Positions 24,096 through 34,731 of a stretch of DNA of 64,000 bases are shown one piece after another. Within the stretch, counting starts at the first letter, position 1, and every line of letters begins with the position of its first letter. Origin of the DNA: Echinicola shivajiensis (GTDB lineage Bacteria; Bacteroidota; Bacteroidia; Cytophagales; Cyclobacteriaceae). The stretch lies in assembly GCF_018642165.1 (NCBI RefSeq), contig NZ_JAHHZM010000009.1, forward strand, positions 62,001-126,000, given 5' to 3'. Below the pieces are notes generated by a model that was not told the DNA's origin, searched no databases, and saw only the letters and a program-made list of their open reading frames with translations. The translations under genes were made by a program, and so were the position numbers.

Positions 24096-24363
24096 TTTCT
24101 ATATCGAAACTGCCGTTTTAGTTGGTCTGAAAATCAGTATTCGGCCTTTCAATTATTTCAATCAGCTTTTGGCTCAGTGGACAATTTTTCCTATTGCTCA
24201 ATAGGTGATGGGATAGTACGTCCTAATAAAACCAAATTACCAATAACTTGTACATAATTAACAAGTACTTTTCCGGAAGAATTATATCCTAGATTCTTCA
24301 GTATTATTTGACTATTTTTATTATTGGCCTGTTTTGCCTTTTTAACCAATACCGAATAAACTG

Positions 24364-26610
24364 ATGAAAAAGAGATTATTGATCATGGCTTGGCTAATAG
24401 CTACACTGCCCATATTTACCATTGCGCAAGATGCTAAGCTGACTTTAGACCGAATTTATTCAGGAGAATTCTCGCAAAAGGGACTTCCTGCCTTGCAGTG
24501 GGTAGATGGAGGTGAGGCTTACGCAGTAGTGGAGAGAAATGAATCCGGTCAACCAGAGATTGCAAAGTATGCTGCTCAAAGTGGAGAAAGAAGCCTTTTG
24601 GTGGAGGCTGTAGATTTAATTCCCGGGGGATCAGAAGGATCGATTGGCATTGAAAGCTTCAATTTCAGTCCAGATAAATCCAAACTTTTGATTTTTACCA
24701 ATTCCTCAAGGGTGTGGCGTGCCAATACCAAAGGGGATTATTGGGTGTTGGATTTGGAGACAAAAGAACTGGATCAATTGGGTAAGGACTTTCCAGCCTC
24801 TTCACTGATGTTTGCCAAATTTTCTGATGATCAATCCAAGGCTGCTTATGTACATGCTTTTAACCTTTATGTGGAGGATCTTGAAACAGGTAGGGTTACT
24901 CAGCTGACCAATACAGGTGGAAAGGACATTATCAATGGCACATTTGATTGGGCCTATGAAGAGGAATTTGGTGCCCGAGATGGGTTTAGATGGAGTCCAT
25001 CTGGAGAGCAGCTGGCCTTTTGGAACTTTGATATTTCCAAGGTGGGGACTTTTTATATGATCAATAATACCGATTCTGTTTATTCCAAGCCTATTCCCTT
25101 ACAGTATCCTAAGGTAGGACAAGACCCTTCCTCAGTGAAAATAGGTGTTGCGGACTTAGGCACAGATGAGGTTTACTGGGTTCCGGTTCCTGGATCGTCA
25201 GTGCAAAACTATATACCCGGAATGCAATGGGTAGATGAGCAAACTCTGATGATCCAACAATTGAACAGGCACCAGAACAAGTTAACCGTATGGACTTATG
25301 ATGTAAAAACTGAGGAGCTCAAAGAAATTTACACTGAGAGAGAGAATACCTGGGTGGACATTTATTATCCTGACGTTTCTGCAGGTGGCTGGGAAGAAAA
25401 TGACCTGAAATTAGTGGATGACAATTCTGCCTTTTTGCGCATGACAGAGAATGATGGCTGGAGACATATTTATAAAGTGGATATTGCCAGTGGAAAAAAG
25501 ATTTTGCTTACTCCTACTGAGTATGATGTCGCTAGCATAGCAGGAGTGACAGATAAGGAAATCTATTTTCATGCTTCTCCCGAAAACACGACTCAGCGTT
25601 ATTTGTACAAAACTGATTTAAAGGGCAAAGGAAAAAGCAGTAGGGTTACTCCTGAAGCGTTCACTGGTATCAATATTTATAATTGCTCTCCGAATGGTGA
25701 ATATGCGATTTTAAGTCATAGTGAGGCAATGTCCCCAAGTACTTACCATTTAATTGCTCTGAAGAAGCATGAAGAGATCAGGACTATGGAGGCCAATTTG
25801 GAATATAAAGAGCAACTTGGGAATTTGGATTTGCCAGAGGTGGAATTTTTCCAAGTGGACATTGATGGTGGAGTACAGATAGATGGCCGAATGATCAAGC
25901 CGGTGGATTTCGATCCAAATAAGCAGTATCCAGTGTTATTCCATGTTTATGGAGAGCCATGGGGAGCTGTGGCTACGGATAATTTTGTTGGTCTTTGGAA
26001 TATCATGTTGGCGCAGGAAGGCTATGTAATTATTGATATGGACAATAGAGGTACGCCATGTTTAAAAGGCAGCGAATGGAGAAAGAGTATTTATAGGAAA
26101 GTGGGAGTGATCAATGCCGATGATCAGGCTAAGGCTGCCAAAGAAGTTTTTAATACTTTTGACTTTATCGACCCTGAAAGGGTGGCAGTATGGGGTTGGA
26201 GCGGAGGAGGTTCCATGACCCAGAATTTGCTCTTCAAATACCCTGAAATATACCAAACGGGCTTGGCGGTTGCAGGTGTTTCCTTCCAGTTGATTTATGA
26301 TAATATTTACCAAGAGCGTTATATGGGATTGCCTCAGGAAAATCCAGAAGATTTCTTCAATGGTTCACCTGTTACTTATGCCAAGGGACTACAGGGGAAT
26401 TTATTATTAGTTCATGGTACCAATGATGATAATGTGCATTATCAAAGTCAGGAAATTTTGGTCAATGAGTTGATCCGTCAAAATAAGCAATTTGATATGA
26501 TGGCCTATCCTAACCGTTCTCATGGAATCTATGAAGGTGTGAACACAAGAAGACATTTGTATACGCTTTTGACCAATTATTTGATGAAACATACTCCAGT
26601 CAATGAGTAA
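24364..26610 (+). CDS. Exported S9 family peptidase (dipeptidyl peptidase IV type)
   Basis: A 748-residue serine peptidase. Residues 1-21 are a signal peptide ending T-I-A-Q. The beta-propeller spans about residues 40-480 and contains D-W-A-Y-E-E-E-F near 200, where the double Glu that holds the substrate amino terminus sits in DPP4 enzymes. The alpha/beta-hydrolase part has S613 in G-W-S-G-G-G, the acid in G-T-N-D688-D689-N-V-H, and H720 in N-R-S-H-G. It likely removes dipeptides such as Xaa-Pro from peptide ends in the periplasm. Confidence 0.92.
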   Translation: MKKRLLIMAWLIATLPIFTIAQDAKLTLDRIYSGEFSQKGLPALQWVDGGEAYAVVERNESGQPEIAKYAAQSGERSLLVEAVDLIPGGSEGSIGIESFNFSPDKSKLLIFTNSSRVWRANTKGDYWVLDLETKELDQLGKDFPASSLMFAKFSDDQSKAAYVHAFNLYVEDLETGRVTQLTNTGGKDIINGTFDWAYEEEFGARDGFRWSPSGEQLAFWNFDISKVGTFYMINNTDSVYSKPIPLQYPKVGQDPSSVKIGVADLGTDEVYWVPVPGSSVQNYIPGMQWVDEQTLMIQQLNRHQNKLTVWTYDVKTEELKEIYTERENTWVDIYYPDVSAGGWEENDLKLVDDNSAFLRMTENDGWRHIYKVDIASGKKILLTPTEYDVASIAGVTDKEIYFHASPENTTQRYLYKTDLKGKGKSSRVTPEAFTGINIYNCSPNGEYAILSHSEAMSPSTYHLIALKKHEEIRTMEANLEYKEQLGNLDLPEVEFFQVDIDGGVQIDGRMIKPVDFDPNKQYPVLFHVYGEPWGAVATDNFVGLWNIMLAQEGYVIIDMDNRGTPCLKGSEWRKSIYRKVGVINADDQAKAAKEVFNTFDFIDPERVAVWGWSGGGSMTQNLLFKYPEIYQTGLAVAGVSFQLIYDNIYQERYMGLPQENPEDFFNGSPVTYAKGLQGNLLLVHGTNDDNVHYQSQEILVNELIRQNKQFDMMAYPNRSHGIYEGVNTRRHLYTLLTNYLMKHTPVNE

Positions 26611-26704
26611 TTAATATCTATATAACTTAAAAGTATTATTTGGGCCTGGACTCTGATAGGACTGACAAAAAGAAGTCTAACTATTTGGAGTCGAAGCCTA
26701 ATTT

Positions 26705-28039
26705 TTAATACCCAATATAAATTCCCACAATTACCGCCAGTGCCCCTAAAGCCAGCATTATCAAGGTGAGTCTTAAGGCAAAGCCCAACCATTTATTGAA
26801 GGAAATGCCTGCTACACTAATAATGGCCATTAATGCACCATTGGTAGGAATAATCATATCCATCATGATAGCACCGTATTGGTAGGCCAGTACACATGCC
26901 TGTCTAGAGATACCGATAAGATCCGATAGAGGTGCCAAAATCGGCATGGTCATAATGGCTTGTGCGGAATAACTGGGTACCGGAAAATGTAATAGAGCTT
27001 GTGCTCCCATCATGGAAATGGCAGCTACACTTTTCGGTAAATACTGTAATGGAGTAAATAGTGAATAAATAATAGTGTCGATGATTAGGCCTTGCTTGAG
27101 TATTAGGGTGATGCTATTGGCCAAGCCCATTATGATCGCGGCAAAAGTCATTTCCTTAAAACCTTCAATATAGGCTTCTGCTGTTCCATTGAAGCCCAAT
27201 CGGCCCACAAGCCCAGCAATAATTCCCAAAGCAAAAAACTCCGCTGACATTTCATTAAATCCCCATTCCAGAATTACAAGCCCATAAATAACTATAATAA
27301 AAGCCATGGCTGTAAAAAGAAGAATTATAATATTCCTGCCTTCCATTTTATGTGGTTGGATGGATGACTTTTTGGGCTTTTCAGTCTTATTATTATTTGC
27401 ATATCGAATAATTAGCATGGTCCAAAGTAAATAGGCTAGTATTAAAACTGCTATCCTGTATACACTTCCTGAAAATAAGGGAAGCTCTGCTGTCTTTTGG
27501 GCCATCCCAACCCCAAAGGGATTCATGGGGCTAAAGGAGGAACCAACTACAGCAGATCCATAACTTATTCCAACAGCCACAAGGGTATTGTATCCCAGGC
27601 GATGGGCAAAAAACAATAAAACAGGTATCATGGCTATTATTTCCTCTTGAAGCCCATTAAGAGCACCTCCAGTGGTGAACAACAATGAAATTACGGCGAG
27701 CGCCCACGATTCTTTTCCCGAAAGTTTTTCGGTCATATAATGTATGCCATCTCTAAATGCCCCAGTTTTATCAACCACGTAAAAGGCACCGCCCATTAGA
27801 AAAATCAATGCAATCAATTCAGCCCTCCCAATAATACCTTCTGGAATGGATAATAGGATTTGCCCTATCTTTAAAGGTTCAGCATCTATTTCTCTATAAG
27901 AATCAGGAACTACCGTGACATAACTGAGATCAGGGTTTTTAATTCGTTGGTATTCACCTTTGGGCAGCAGGAAGCTTAGTAGGCTTACAAAAAGAATAAA
28001 GCCCAGCATAATGACGAGGGCATTAGGGAATTTTCTCAT
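26705..28039 (-). CDS. YfcC-type C4-dicarboxylate/amino-acid carrier
   Basis: A 444-residue inner-membrane protein with about 11-12 hydrophobic segments. It matches the YfcC/DcuC-related family: an N-terminal T/S-rich TM segment followed by L-L-P-K-G-E-Y, then P-E-G-I-I-G-R-A-E-L, G-G-A-F-Y-V-V-D-K-T-G-A and G-S-S-F-S-P-M-N-P-F-G-V-G-M-A-Q. Family members carry dicarboxylates or basic amino acids and dipeptides. The neighbouring exported peptidases suggest uptake or exchange of peptide breakdown products, which is inference. It is divergent from the M1 lipoprotein gene. Confidence 0.82.
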   Translation of the reverse strand: MRKFPNALVIMLGFILFVSLLSFLLPKGEYQRIKNPDLSYVTVVPDSYREIDAEPLKIGQILLSIPEGIIGRAELIALIFLMGGAFYVVDKTGAFRDGIHYMTEKLSGKESWALAVISLLFTTGGALNGLQEEIIAMIPVLLFFAHRLGYNTLVAVGISYGSAVVGSSFSPMNPFGVGMAQKTAELPLFSGSVYRIAVLILAYLLWTMLIIRYANNNKTEKPKKSSIQPHKMEGRNIIILLFTAMAFIIVIYGLVILEWGFNEMSAEFFALGIIAGLVGRLGFNGTAEAYIEGFKEMTFAAIIMGLANSITLILKQGLIIDTIIYSLFTPLQYLPKSVAAISMMGAQALLHFPVPSYSAQAIMTMPILAPLSDLIGISRQACVLAYQYGAIMMDMIIPTNGALMAIISVAGISFNKWLGFALRLTLIMLALGALAVIVGIYIGY

Positions 28040-28382
28040 ATTCAGGCGGGTTGGATATTATAAATTAATAAATAATCCATAATATAAGCAGGGGCATCGC
28101 TTTTAAACCATCAAAAAAGTGATGCCAGCCTGATCTGACCTGATTGTTAGTGGGGTTCACTCTGTCTGAAACCTTAATTATTCAATTTGAATAATATCAT
28201 TGGTTTAATACGATTTCCAAGAACATATAGGGCGTTTCTTACCTTGAATTTAAATATTGAGATCAGATTAAAATAAACCAAAGATCTGCTTTTACGAAGT
28301 TTTTGATTGATGGTGAAGAATTAATTCACAGAATTCTATAAGTTCGGGATTGATTATTCCAGTATTAATTTTTGAACGAAAT
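28040..28382. other. Divergent promoter region
   Basis: A 343-base gap between the divergent YfcC and M1 lipoprotein genes. It should hold both promoters. I saw no convincing operator, repeat or RNA element in it. Confidence 0.4.
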
Positions 28383-30944
28383 ATGAACCCTATTATTCCC
28401 AAACTTGGCTTTGGATTGAGTTTACTGTCTATTCTTATGGCTTGTAAACCACAAAAATCAGAATTTTCCCTTGAGGATGGTGTTTCCCAAAACCTCGCTG
28501 AGACCAGAAAAGAGCTAATCAGTGATGTAGTGTATACCATGGATTTTGATATTCCTTCAGAATTAAAAAAGCCTATTCCTGCCATTTTGGATTTGAGCTT
28601 TGGGCTGGGAAATAAGGAGGATGTTTATCTTGATTTCAGTGCTGCCTCTGAGAACCTCAAAAGCATAGAAGTGAATGGTGATAGTGTGGGAATAATCCAT
28701 CAAATGGAACATATTCAAATTCCAGCTGAAAACCTGAATAAGGGAGCCAATGAAGTCCATATAGAATTTATAGCTGGGGAAAATTCACTCAACAGAAATG
28801 AGGAATATCTCTACACGCTATTGGTTCCTGATAGGGCAAGATCCCTTTTCCCCTGTTTTGACCAGCCAAATATTAAGGCCAGCTATCAGCTGAACATTAC
28901 CGCACCTAAGGACTGGGAAGTCATGTGCGGTGCTCCAGAGCTCAGCCAATCTGCGAAGGGCGAAAGTATCCAACACCGGTTTGGGGAAACGGATAAAATG
29001 AGCACCTACCTATTTTCCTTTGTGGCAGGAAAATTCAATACTGCAAAAGAAAATCCTGGCAGCTTTGAAATGGAATTGTTTTACAGGGAGACTGATCCTG
29101 AAAAAGTGGAGGGCTCTGTTCCTCAGATTTTTGAGCTGCATCAAAAGTCAATAAGCTTTTTGGAGGATTATACGGCCTTTCCCTTTCCATTCCAGAAGAT
29201 GGATTTTGCAGCTATTCCGATATTCCAATATGGTGGAATGGAACATGTGGGGGCCATCCAATACAAGGAGCCAAGTTTATTTTTGGATGAAACTGCCACT
29301 GACAGTGAACTTCTGGGCAGGGCCAAACTAATTTCCCATGAAGTTGCCCATATGTGGTTTGGTGACTTGGTGACCATGGACTGGTTTGAAGATGTTTGGC
29401 TGAAGGAGGTCTTTGCCAATTTTATGGCTGATAAGATCGTCAACCCTTCTTTTCCAGAAATCAATCACGATCTATTGTTTTTGGTGAGTCATTATCCTGC
29501 AGCTTATGCTGAGGATCGCACCCAAGGAACTAATCCCATAAAGCAGCCTTTGGAGAATTTGAAATACTCCGGAACCCTTTATGGGAATATTATATATCAC
29601 AAGGCTCCCATTATGATGCGGCAGCTGGAAGCCCTTATGGGAGCGCAAGATTTTCAGCTTGGTATTCAAGAGTATATGGAGACCTTCCAATACAATAATG
29701 CCACTTGGGCCGATTTGGTGGAGATTTTGGATAAGAGAACTGAGGTAAACCTTGCTCAATGGAGTGAGGTTTGGGTAAACCAAAGTGGAAGGCCAATTTT
29801 CAAGGACAATATCAAGTATGATGAGAAAGGATTGATTTCTGATTTTGAGATTTGCCAATATGCTGAGGATGGCAGCGAGCATTTTTGGCCACAGGTATTT
29901 AATATAGGTCTTGTTTACGATGTGGGAACTAAGGAAATAGCTGTGGACATGAAGGAGGCTAAGATTATTTTAGATGAGGCAAGGGGGCTTTCCAAACCAA
30001 AAGCAATTATTTATAATTCCGATGGATTTGGCTATGGTGTTTTTCCGGTTAGTGAAGGGGAACTTGAATTCATTCCACAATTAAAGGATGATGTTAGTAG
30101 GGCGCAGGCTTATATCAATAGCTATGAAAACACTCTTTCAGGAAATATAAACTCTATTGTAGCTATGAGCTTGCGACTAGAAGGATTAAAGCAGGAGGAA
30201 AATGAATTGTTGATCAGAAATATCAGTGGACAGTGCAGCAATCTATTTTGGAATTATCTTTCCCAGGAGGAGAGGAATTCCGTCCAGCAGGAGTTGATAG
30301 AGGTGCTTTATGATAGGCTGAATGGTGAATCGCCTGCTAATGTCAAAAAGACCCTATTTGGTCTTTTCTCCTCAATAGCTTATAGTGAAAAAGCCAGGGA
30401 ACAATTGTATAAGATTTGGAGCAAAGAAACCGTAATTCCCAATTTGAATCTCAATGAGGATGATTATACAGAATTGGCCACGAAGCTGTTACTTTTTGAA
30501 CATCCCAGGACCGAAGAAATCATCAAAATTACTAAAGATGCTATCACCAACCCTGATAAGCTGGAGAGGTTTGAATTCCTTTTGCCTGCTTTATCATCAA
30601 ATGAAAATCAAAGAGATGCAAAAGCGGAAGGATTTTCCCAAGCTGTCAATAGGGAAAAGGAAGCTTGGGTAAGTTCAGCATTGTCATATATCCACCATCC
30701 TTTGAGGCAGAAAAGCGGAATCAAGCACCTTCGTGCGAGTTTGGATTTGCTGGATGAAGTGCAAAAGACTGGGGATATTTTCTTTCCAAAGGCATGGTTG
30801 GGTAGTACGATAGGGAGGTATAGTTCTCCAGCTGCCTATGATATCCTAAATGACTATTTGGCTGAAAATCCCAATTTGAACCCAGTCTTATGGAAAAAAC
30901 TGATGCAGGCATCTGATGATTTGATTAGGATAAACAGTCAGTGA
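28383..30944 (+). CDS. M1 family aminopeptidase, lipoprotein
   Basis: An 853-residue M1 peptidase. I chose the ATG at 28383 because it opens a lipoprotein signal peptide ending L-M-A-C-K; an earlier in-frame start would place charged residues before it. The zinc site is H319-E320-V-A-H323 with E342 (H-x18-E) in K-E-V-F-A. The exopeptidase motif is G-G-M-E-H-V-G-A. A long C-terminal helical domain (about 450-853) follows, as in full-length aminopeptidase N. It is probably anchored in a membrane on the periplasmic face and trims oligopeptides. Confidence 0.9.
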   Translation: MNPIIPKLGFGLSLLSILMACKPQKSEFSLEDGVSQNLAETRKELISDVVYTMDFDIPSELKKPIPAILDLSFGLGNKEDVYLDFSAASENLKSIEVNGDSVGIIHQMEHIQIPAENLNKGANEVHIEFIAGENSLNRNEEYLYTLLVPDRARSLFPCFDQPNIKASYQLNITAPKDWEVMCGAPELSQSAKGESIQHRFGETDKMSTYLFSFVAGKFNTAKENPGSFEMELFYRETDPEKVEGSVPQIFELHQKSISFLEDYTAFPFPFQKMDFAAIPIFQYGGMEHVGAIQYKEPSLFLDETATDSELLGRAKLISHEVAHMWFGDLVTMDWFEDVWLKEVFANFMADKIVNPSFPEINHDLLFLVSHYPAAYAEDRTQGTNPIKQPLENLKYSGTLYGNIIYHKAPIMMRQLEALMGAQDFQLGIQEYMETFQYNNATWADLVEILDKRTEVNLAQWSEVWVNQSGRPIFKDNIKYDEKGLISDFEICQYAEDGSEHFWPQVFNIGLVYDVGTKEIAVDMKEAKIILDEARGLSKPKAIIYNSDGFGYGVFPVSEGELEFIPQLKDDVSRAQAYINSYENTLSGNINSIVAMSLRLEGLKQEENELLIRNISGQCSNLFWNYLSQEERNSVQQELIEVLYDRLNGESPANVKKTLFGLFSSIAYSEKAREQLYKIWSKETVIPNLNLNEDDYTELATKLLLFEHPRTEEIIKITKDAITNPDKLERFEFLLPALSSNENQRDAKAEGFSQAVNREKEAWVSSALSYIHHPLRQKSGIKHLRASLDLLDEVQKTGDIFFPKAWLGSTIGRYSSPAAYDILNDYLAENPNLNPVLWKKLMQASDDLIRINSQ

Positions 30945-31065
30945 ACCAATGATGGATAGGGAAAGAATGGTTAATCTTTATTCATAAAGCTGATTTCCAA
31001 TCAAAAACCATTTTACCTTTGAATAATATCAAGCCTATATTAGTGCAAAAGTAAAAACGGCTTTT

Positions 31066-31980
31066 ATGAAACAATCCCATTTTTATATTGACAGGAGGAA
31101 GTTTTTGAAACTTTCGGGAGCCTTTACAGGCAGCCTATTATTGTCTTCTTTTAATCTTTCAGCAAATGGAAAGACCATTAGGATAGGCCTGGTGACGGAT
31201 ACCCATTATGCTGATGCTGATGCTAGGGGAACACGATATTATAGGGAATCGCTGGATAAGATGAGAGAGTTCGTTGGAGTGATGAATGATGAAAAGGTGG
31301 ATTTTGTCATGCATCTGGGAGACTTTAAAGATCAGGATGATCAACAGCTTGAAGAAGATACGCTAAAATATTTGAGGGATATTGAATCTGTCTATGCCCG
31401 GTTTAAAGGGCCTCGATACCATTGCCTGGGCAATCATGATGTGGATAGTATTCGCAAAGAGCAGTTTCTGTCCAATATAGAAAACACAGGGATTACCAAG
31501 GATAGGAGTTATTATTCTTTTGATCAGAAAGGGATGCATTTTATCGTTTTGGATGCCAATTACCATGAGGATGGGAGGAATCATTTTTATAAGGAAGGGG
31601 CAGATTGGACAAATACCAATATCCCAGAATTTGAGCTAGAATGGTTGAAAGCAGACCTTGAAAGGAATTCCAAACCAACCATTGTATTTTGCCATCATCC
31701 ACTTTTTGAATATTTCCATGGTCAGAGCCAGATGCATGTCAATAATTATAAGCAGGTCAAAGCTATTTTGGAGGATTCAGGAAAAGTAATGGCTGTTTTT
31801 CAGGGGCATGTACATGAGGAACGTTTTGATCATCAGGGAGGAATTCATTTTGCGACCCAAATGGCTATGGTGGATGGAAGTGGAGCAGAAAACAGCAGTT
31901 TTTCCATCTTGGAAATTGACAGAAAGGGTATTCAATTATTAGGCTATAAAAGGGCTAGCGACCATAAAATGAAAAAGTGA
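31066..31980 (+). CDS. Exported metallophosphoesterase with Tat signal
   Basis: A 304-residue calcineurin-like phosphoesterase. The N-terminus has a twin-arginine motif, D-R-R-K-F-L-K, followed by a hydrophobic core ending near S-A-N-G. The metal motifs are in order: D-T-H near residue 45, G-D-F-K-D near 85, G-N-H-D near 125, H-H-P near 211 and G-H-V-H-E near 250. It likely hydrolyses phosphomonoesters or diesters in the periplasm. It stands 121 bases after the M1 gene and precedes a small membrane protein and a sulfatase. Substrate unknown. Confidence 0.88.
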   Translation: MKQSHFYIDRRKFLKLSGAFTGSLLLSSFNLSANGKTIRIGLVTDTHYADADARGTRYYRESLDKMREFVGVMNDEKVDFVMHLGDFKDQDDQQLEEDTLKYLRDIESVYARFKGPRYHCLGNHDVDSIRKEQFLSNIENTGITKDRSYYSFDQKGMHFIVLDANYHEDGRNHFYKEGADWTNTNIPEFELEWLKADLERNSKPTIVFCHHPLFEYFHGQSQMHVNNYKQVKAILEDSGKVMAVFQGHVHEERFDHQGGIHFATQMAMVDGSGAENSSFSILEIDRKGIQLLGYKRASDHKMKK

Positions 31981-32066
31981 CTGCCATAAATAATAAATAG
32001 GCTTTAGCATAAACCAAAATTTTCCAAAATGGGTTATAGAACGAGAATAATAAAATCGATCAGAAA

Positions 32067-32306
32067 ATGGAAATGAGAAATTGGAATAAGCCGCAAGTGT
32101 TTTTTGCTATCCTATTTTTAGTCTGTGGGATATTATCATTTGTTCCGAGTTTTGAGCAAAAACAATTGAGCATTTTAATTGATCACACGAATTATCTGAT
32201 CAGCTATAATGTGTTGTTTTATGCTCTAAGTTTTTTGTTCGGGGCTTTGGTCTTTTTGATTTGGATGATTTCTATTCTTAAAAACAAAGATGCCAACCGC
32301 TTATAA
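32067..32306 (+). CDS. Small two-helix membrane protein
   Basis: A 79-residue hypothetical protein with two hydrophobic segments, about residues 10-28 and 47-70, and short polar ends. No family recognised. It lies between a metallophosphoesterase and a sulfatase on the same strand, with 86 and 70 bases of spacing. The start M-E-M-R-N could also be the second ATG. Confidence 0.55.
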   Translation: MEMRNWNKPQVFFAILFLVCGILSFVPSFEQKQLSILIDHTNYLISYNVLFYALSFLFGALVFLIWMISILKNKDANRL

Positions 32307-32376
32307 GTTTATCGTACTGCTTTAATTGATTTTCTCTAAATTGGTTTTTGAACTTAAACTTGACCAAAATAACCTT

Positions 32377-34137
32377 ATGAGAAATTCATTTAGCCAATTG
32401 CTCTTTGGTATAGTACTTTTATTATCTCCCTTTCGACTTTTTTCACAGACGCCTGAAAAACCTAATGTCATATTGATCATAACAGATGATCAGGGATATG
32501 GCGACCTTGGCGCTACAGGAAACCCATATGTGAAGACTCCCAATATTGACCAGCTGGCGCGGGAAAGTATCCGATTTAATCAGTTTTATGTTTCCCCGGT
32601 TTGTGCTCCTACAAGGTCCAGTTTGATGACTGGAAGATATTCTTTGAGAACAGGAATACGGGATACCTATAATGGAGGAGCCATTATGGCAGCAGGAGAG
32701 ATCACCATAGCTGAAATGCTAAAAGATGCCGGCTACCAAACCGGTGCTTTTGGTAAATGGCATTTGGGAGATAATCATCCCTCTAGACCAAATGATCAGG
32801 GCTTTGATGAATCTTTGATCCACTTGTCCGGTGGAATGGGCCAAGTAGGTGATTTCACTACTTATTTTAGGGGAGATAGCAGTTATTTTGATCCAGTGCT
32901 TTGGCATAATGGACAGCAGGAATCATATGAGGGCTACTGTTCCGATATTTTTGCAGGGGAAGCCATTAAGTTTATTGAAGAAAACTCCGACCAACCTTTT
33001 TTCTGTTATTTGGCTTTCAATGCCCCGCATACACCATTGCAGGTTCCTGAAAAGTACTATAAAATGTACAAGGATATCGATCCTTCCCTAGGTTTTGAGG
33101 AAGCGATGAGGCCTTACCGCAATATGAGTGAAAAGGATAAAGAAGATGCAAGGAAAGTATATGCTATGGTGAGCAATATTGATGATAATCTGGGAAGGCT
33201 TTTCAGGAAATTGGAAGAGCTCGAAATTGAGGATAATACCATTTTGATTTTTATGACAGATAATGGCCCTCAACAAATGCGCTATCTCGCAGGTATGCGA
33301 GGTAAAAAAGGGGATGTGTATAGGGGAGGAGTTAGGGTACCTTTTTACTTTAGGTATCCCGCAGCATTTAAGGCAGATCAGGATATAGAAACTGTTGCTG
33401 TGCATATGGATGTGATGCCCACTTTGGCAGAAATGTGCCAGGCTGAATTGCCGCAAGATCGTGTAATTGATGGAAAAAGCTTATTGCCTTTAATGTATGG
33501 AGAAAAGGTGGCTTGGGAGAATAGGCCCCTGTTTTTTTATTGGACAAGAAGGTATCCGGAATTATACCAAAATATGGCTTTACAGCAAGGCGATTATAGG
33601 TTGGTGGCCCATGCTGATTATAATTCGGACTGTCAGGATTTTGAACTTTTTGATATGGGGACGGATCCATATGAGCGTAATAATATCAATGGACAAAAGC
33701 CTGAGATTACCAAAAGAATGAAGCAGCAGCTTGATGCCATTTATGGTGAATTGATCCAATCGGACAATATCAAAAATCAACCTTTTATATCCGTTGGGAA
33801 TGATCAAGAAAACCCTGTGGTACTCAATAGAAATGATGCAGGCGGGGAACGTGGTATCTGGAATCAAGAGGAAATCTATGGCAAATGGCGGGTAAATGTG
33901 ACGGAAGGAAAGTATAAAATTCGTTTCAAATTTATCAAACCCATTCCCGCCGGTGGAAGGATGGTCATGGAAGCCGGAGCCCAAGTATTTCAATCTAAGA
34001 ATTCGGCGGAGACTGATGTGATTGTAATGGATAATGTGAATTTGGATAAAATGGAGGGGGATTTGATACCTTTTTATGCTATACAAGGAAAAAATATCAT
34101 GCCTTTTTGGGTGGAAATTGAGAAACTGGAGTACTAA
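32377..34137 (+). CDS. Exported sulfatase (arylsulfatase type)
   Basis: A 586-residue type I sulfatase. The ATG at 32377 starts a clean signal peptide (M-R-N-S-F-S-Q-L-L-F to L-F-S-Q); a TTG 51 bases earlier is less likely. The metal-binding D-D-Q-G-Y-G-D is near residue 40. The modification site C76-A-P-T-R, with S-S-L-M-T-G-R-Y after it, is the sequence converted to formylglycine. Later metal ligands lie in M-T-D-N-G-P-Q. It probably removes sulfate from a polysaccharide or small ester in the periplasm. No polysaccharide utilisation genes are adjacent; a maturase must lie elsewhere. Confidence 0.9.
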   Translation: MRNSFSQLLFGIVLLLSPFRLFSQTPEKPNVILIITDDQGYGDLGATGNPYVKTPNIDQLARESIRFNQFYVSPVCAPTRSSLMTGRYSLRTGIRDTYNGGAIMAAGEITIAEMLKDAGYQTGAFGKWHLGDNHPSRPNDQGFDESLIHLSGGMGQVGDFTTYFRGDSSYFDPVLWHNGQQESYEGYCSDIFAGEAIKFIEENSDQPFFCYLAFNAPHTPLQVPEKYYKMYKDIDPSLGFEEAMRPYRNMSEKDKEDARKVYAMVSNIDDNLGRLFRKLEELEIEDNTILIFMTDNGPQQMRYLAGMRGKKGDVYRGGVRVPFYFRYPAAFKADQDIETVAVHMDVMPTLAEMCQAELPQDRVIDGKSLLPLMYGEKVAWENRPLFFYWTRRYPELYQNMALQQGDYRLVAHADYNSDCQDFELFDMGTDPYERNNINGQKPEITKRMKQQLDAIYGELIQSDNIKNQPFISVGNDQENPVVLNRNDAGGERGIWNQEEIYGKWRVNVTEGKYKIRFKFIKPIPAGGRMVMEAGAQVFQSKNSAETDVIVMDNVNLDKMEGDLIPFYAIQGKNIMPFWVEIEKLEY

Positions 34138-34141
34138 TAAT

Positions 34142-34729
34142 ATGACAGAAAAAGAAAAAATGCTTTCCGGAGAAATTTACAATACCCTGGATCCAGAACT
34201 TCTGGAACGTTATCATAAAGCGCGAAAGCTTATTAAAGACTATAACCTGTTGGATTCGGAGGATATGGAAAAAAGGGTAACAATTTTAAATGAGCTTTTG
34301 GGAGAGAAGGGAGAAAAGGTATGGATAGAAGCACCTTTTTATTGTGATTATGGTGAGCACATTAGTATTGGTGAAAATACCTTTGTCAATATGAACTGTA
34401 CATTTTTGGATGATAATATAATTCGAATAGGTAAGAATGGATTGATAGCTCCAGGAGTTCAAATTTATACCGCCTCCCATCCCCTAAAAGCTTCTGAAAG
34501 GATCAGAAAGCCAGAAGAACAGTCTCCAAATGAACCGATATATAGGACATTTTCCAAGCCTGTGATAATCGGTGATAATGTTTGGATTGGTGGAAATACC
34601 TGTATTATGCCTGGAGTGACCATTGGGGATAATGTGACCATAGGTGCTGGTTCTGTAGTAACCAAGGATATACCGGACAATGTTCTGGCTTTTGGGAATC
34701 CTTGTAGGGTAATAAAAACCATTGAATAA
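34142..34729 (+). CDS. Sugar O-acetyltransferase (Maa/LacA type)
   Basis: A 195-residue left-handed beta-helix acetyltransferase. An N-terminal mac domain reads M-L-S-G-E-I-Y-N-T-L-D-P-E-L; the hexapeptide repeats follow, and the catalytic His is in Y-T-A-S-H-P-L. The late loop D-N-V-W-I-G-G-N-T-C-I-M-P-G-V-T-I-G and the ending A-F-G-N-P-C-R-V-I are typical. It uses acetyl-CoA to acetylate a sugar hydroxyl. The ATG at 34142 is 4 bases after the sulfatase stop, so the two are coupled. Confidence 0.9.
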   Translation: MTEKEKMLSGEIYNTLDPELLERYHKARKLIKDYNLLDSEDMEKRVTILNELLGEKGEKVWIEAPFYCDYGEHISIGENTFVNMNCTFLDDNIIRIGKNGLIAPGVQIYTASHPLKASERIRKPEEQSPNEPIYRTFSKPVIIGDNVWIGGNTCIMPGVTIGDNVTIGAGSVVTKDIPDNVLAFGNPCRVIKTIE

Positions 34730-34731
34730 TA

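Noticed and set aside
26642-26700. Terminator between the S9 and YfcC genes
   Set aside because: The GGACTC/GAGTC pairing is short, with a long loop and a weak T-run.
33580-34086. Open frame of 168 codons antisense to the sulfatase C-terminus
   Set aside because: Shadow of a real gene; rich in Ile/His with no known domain.
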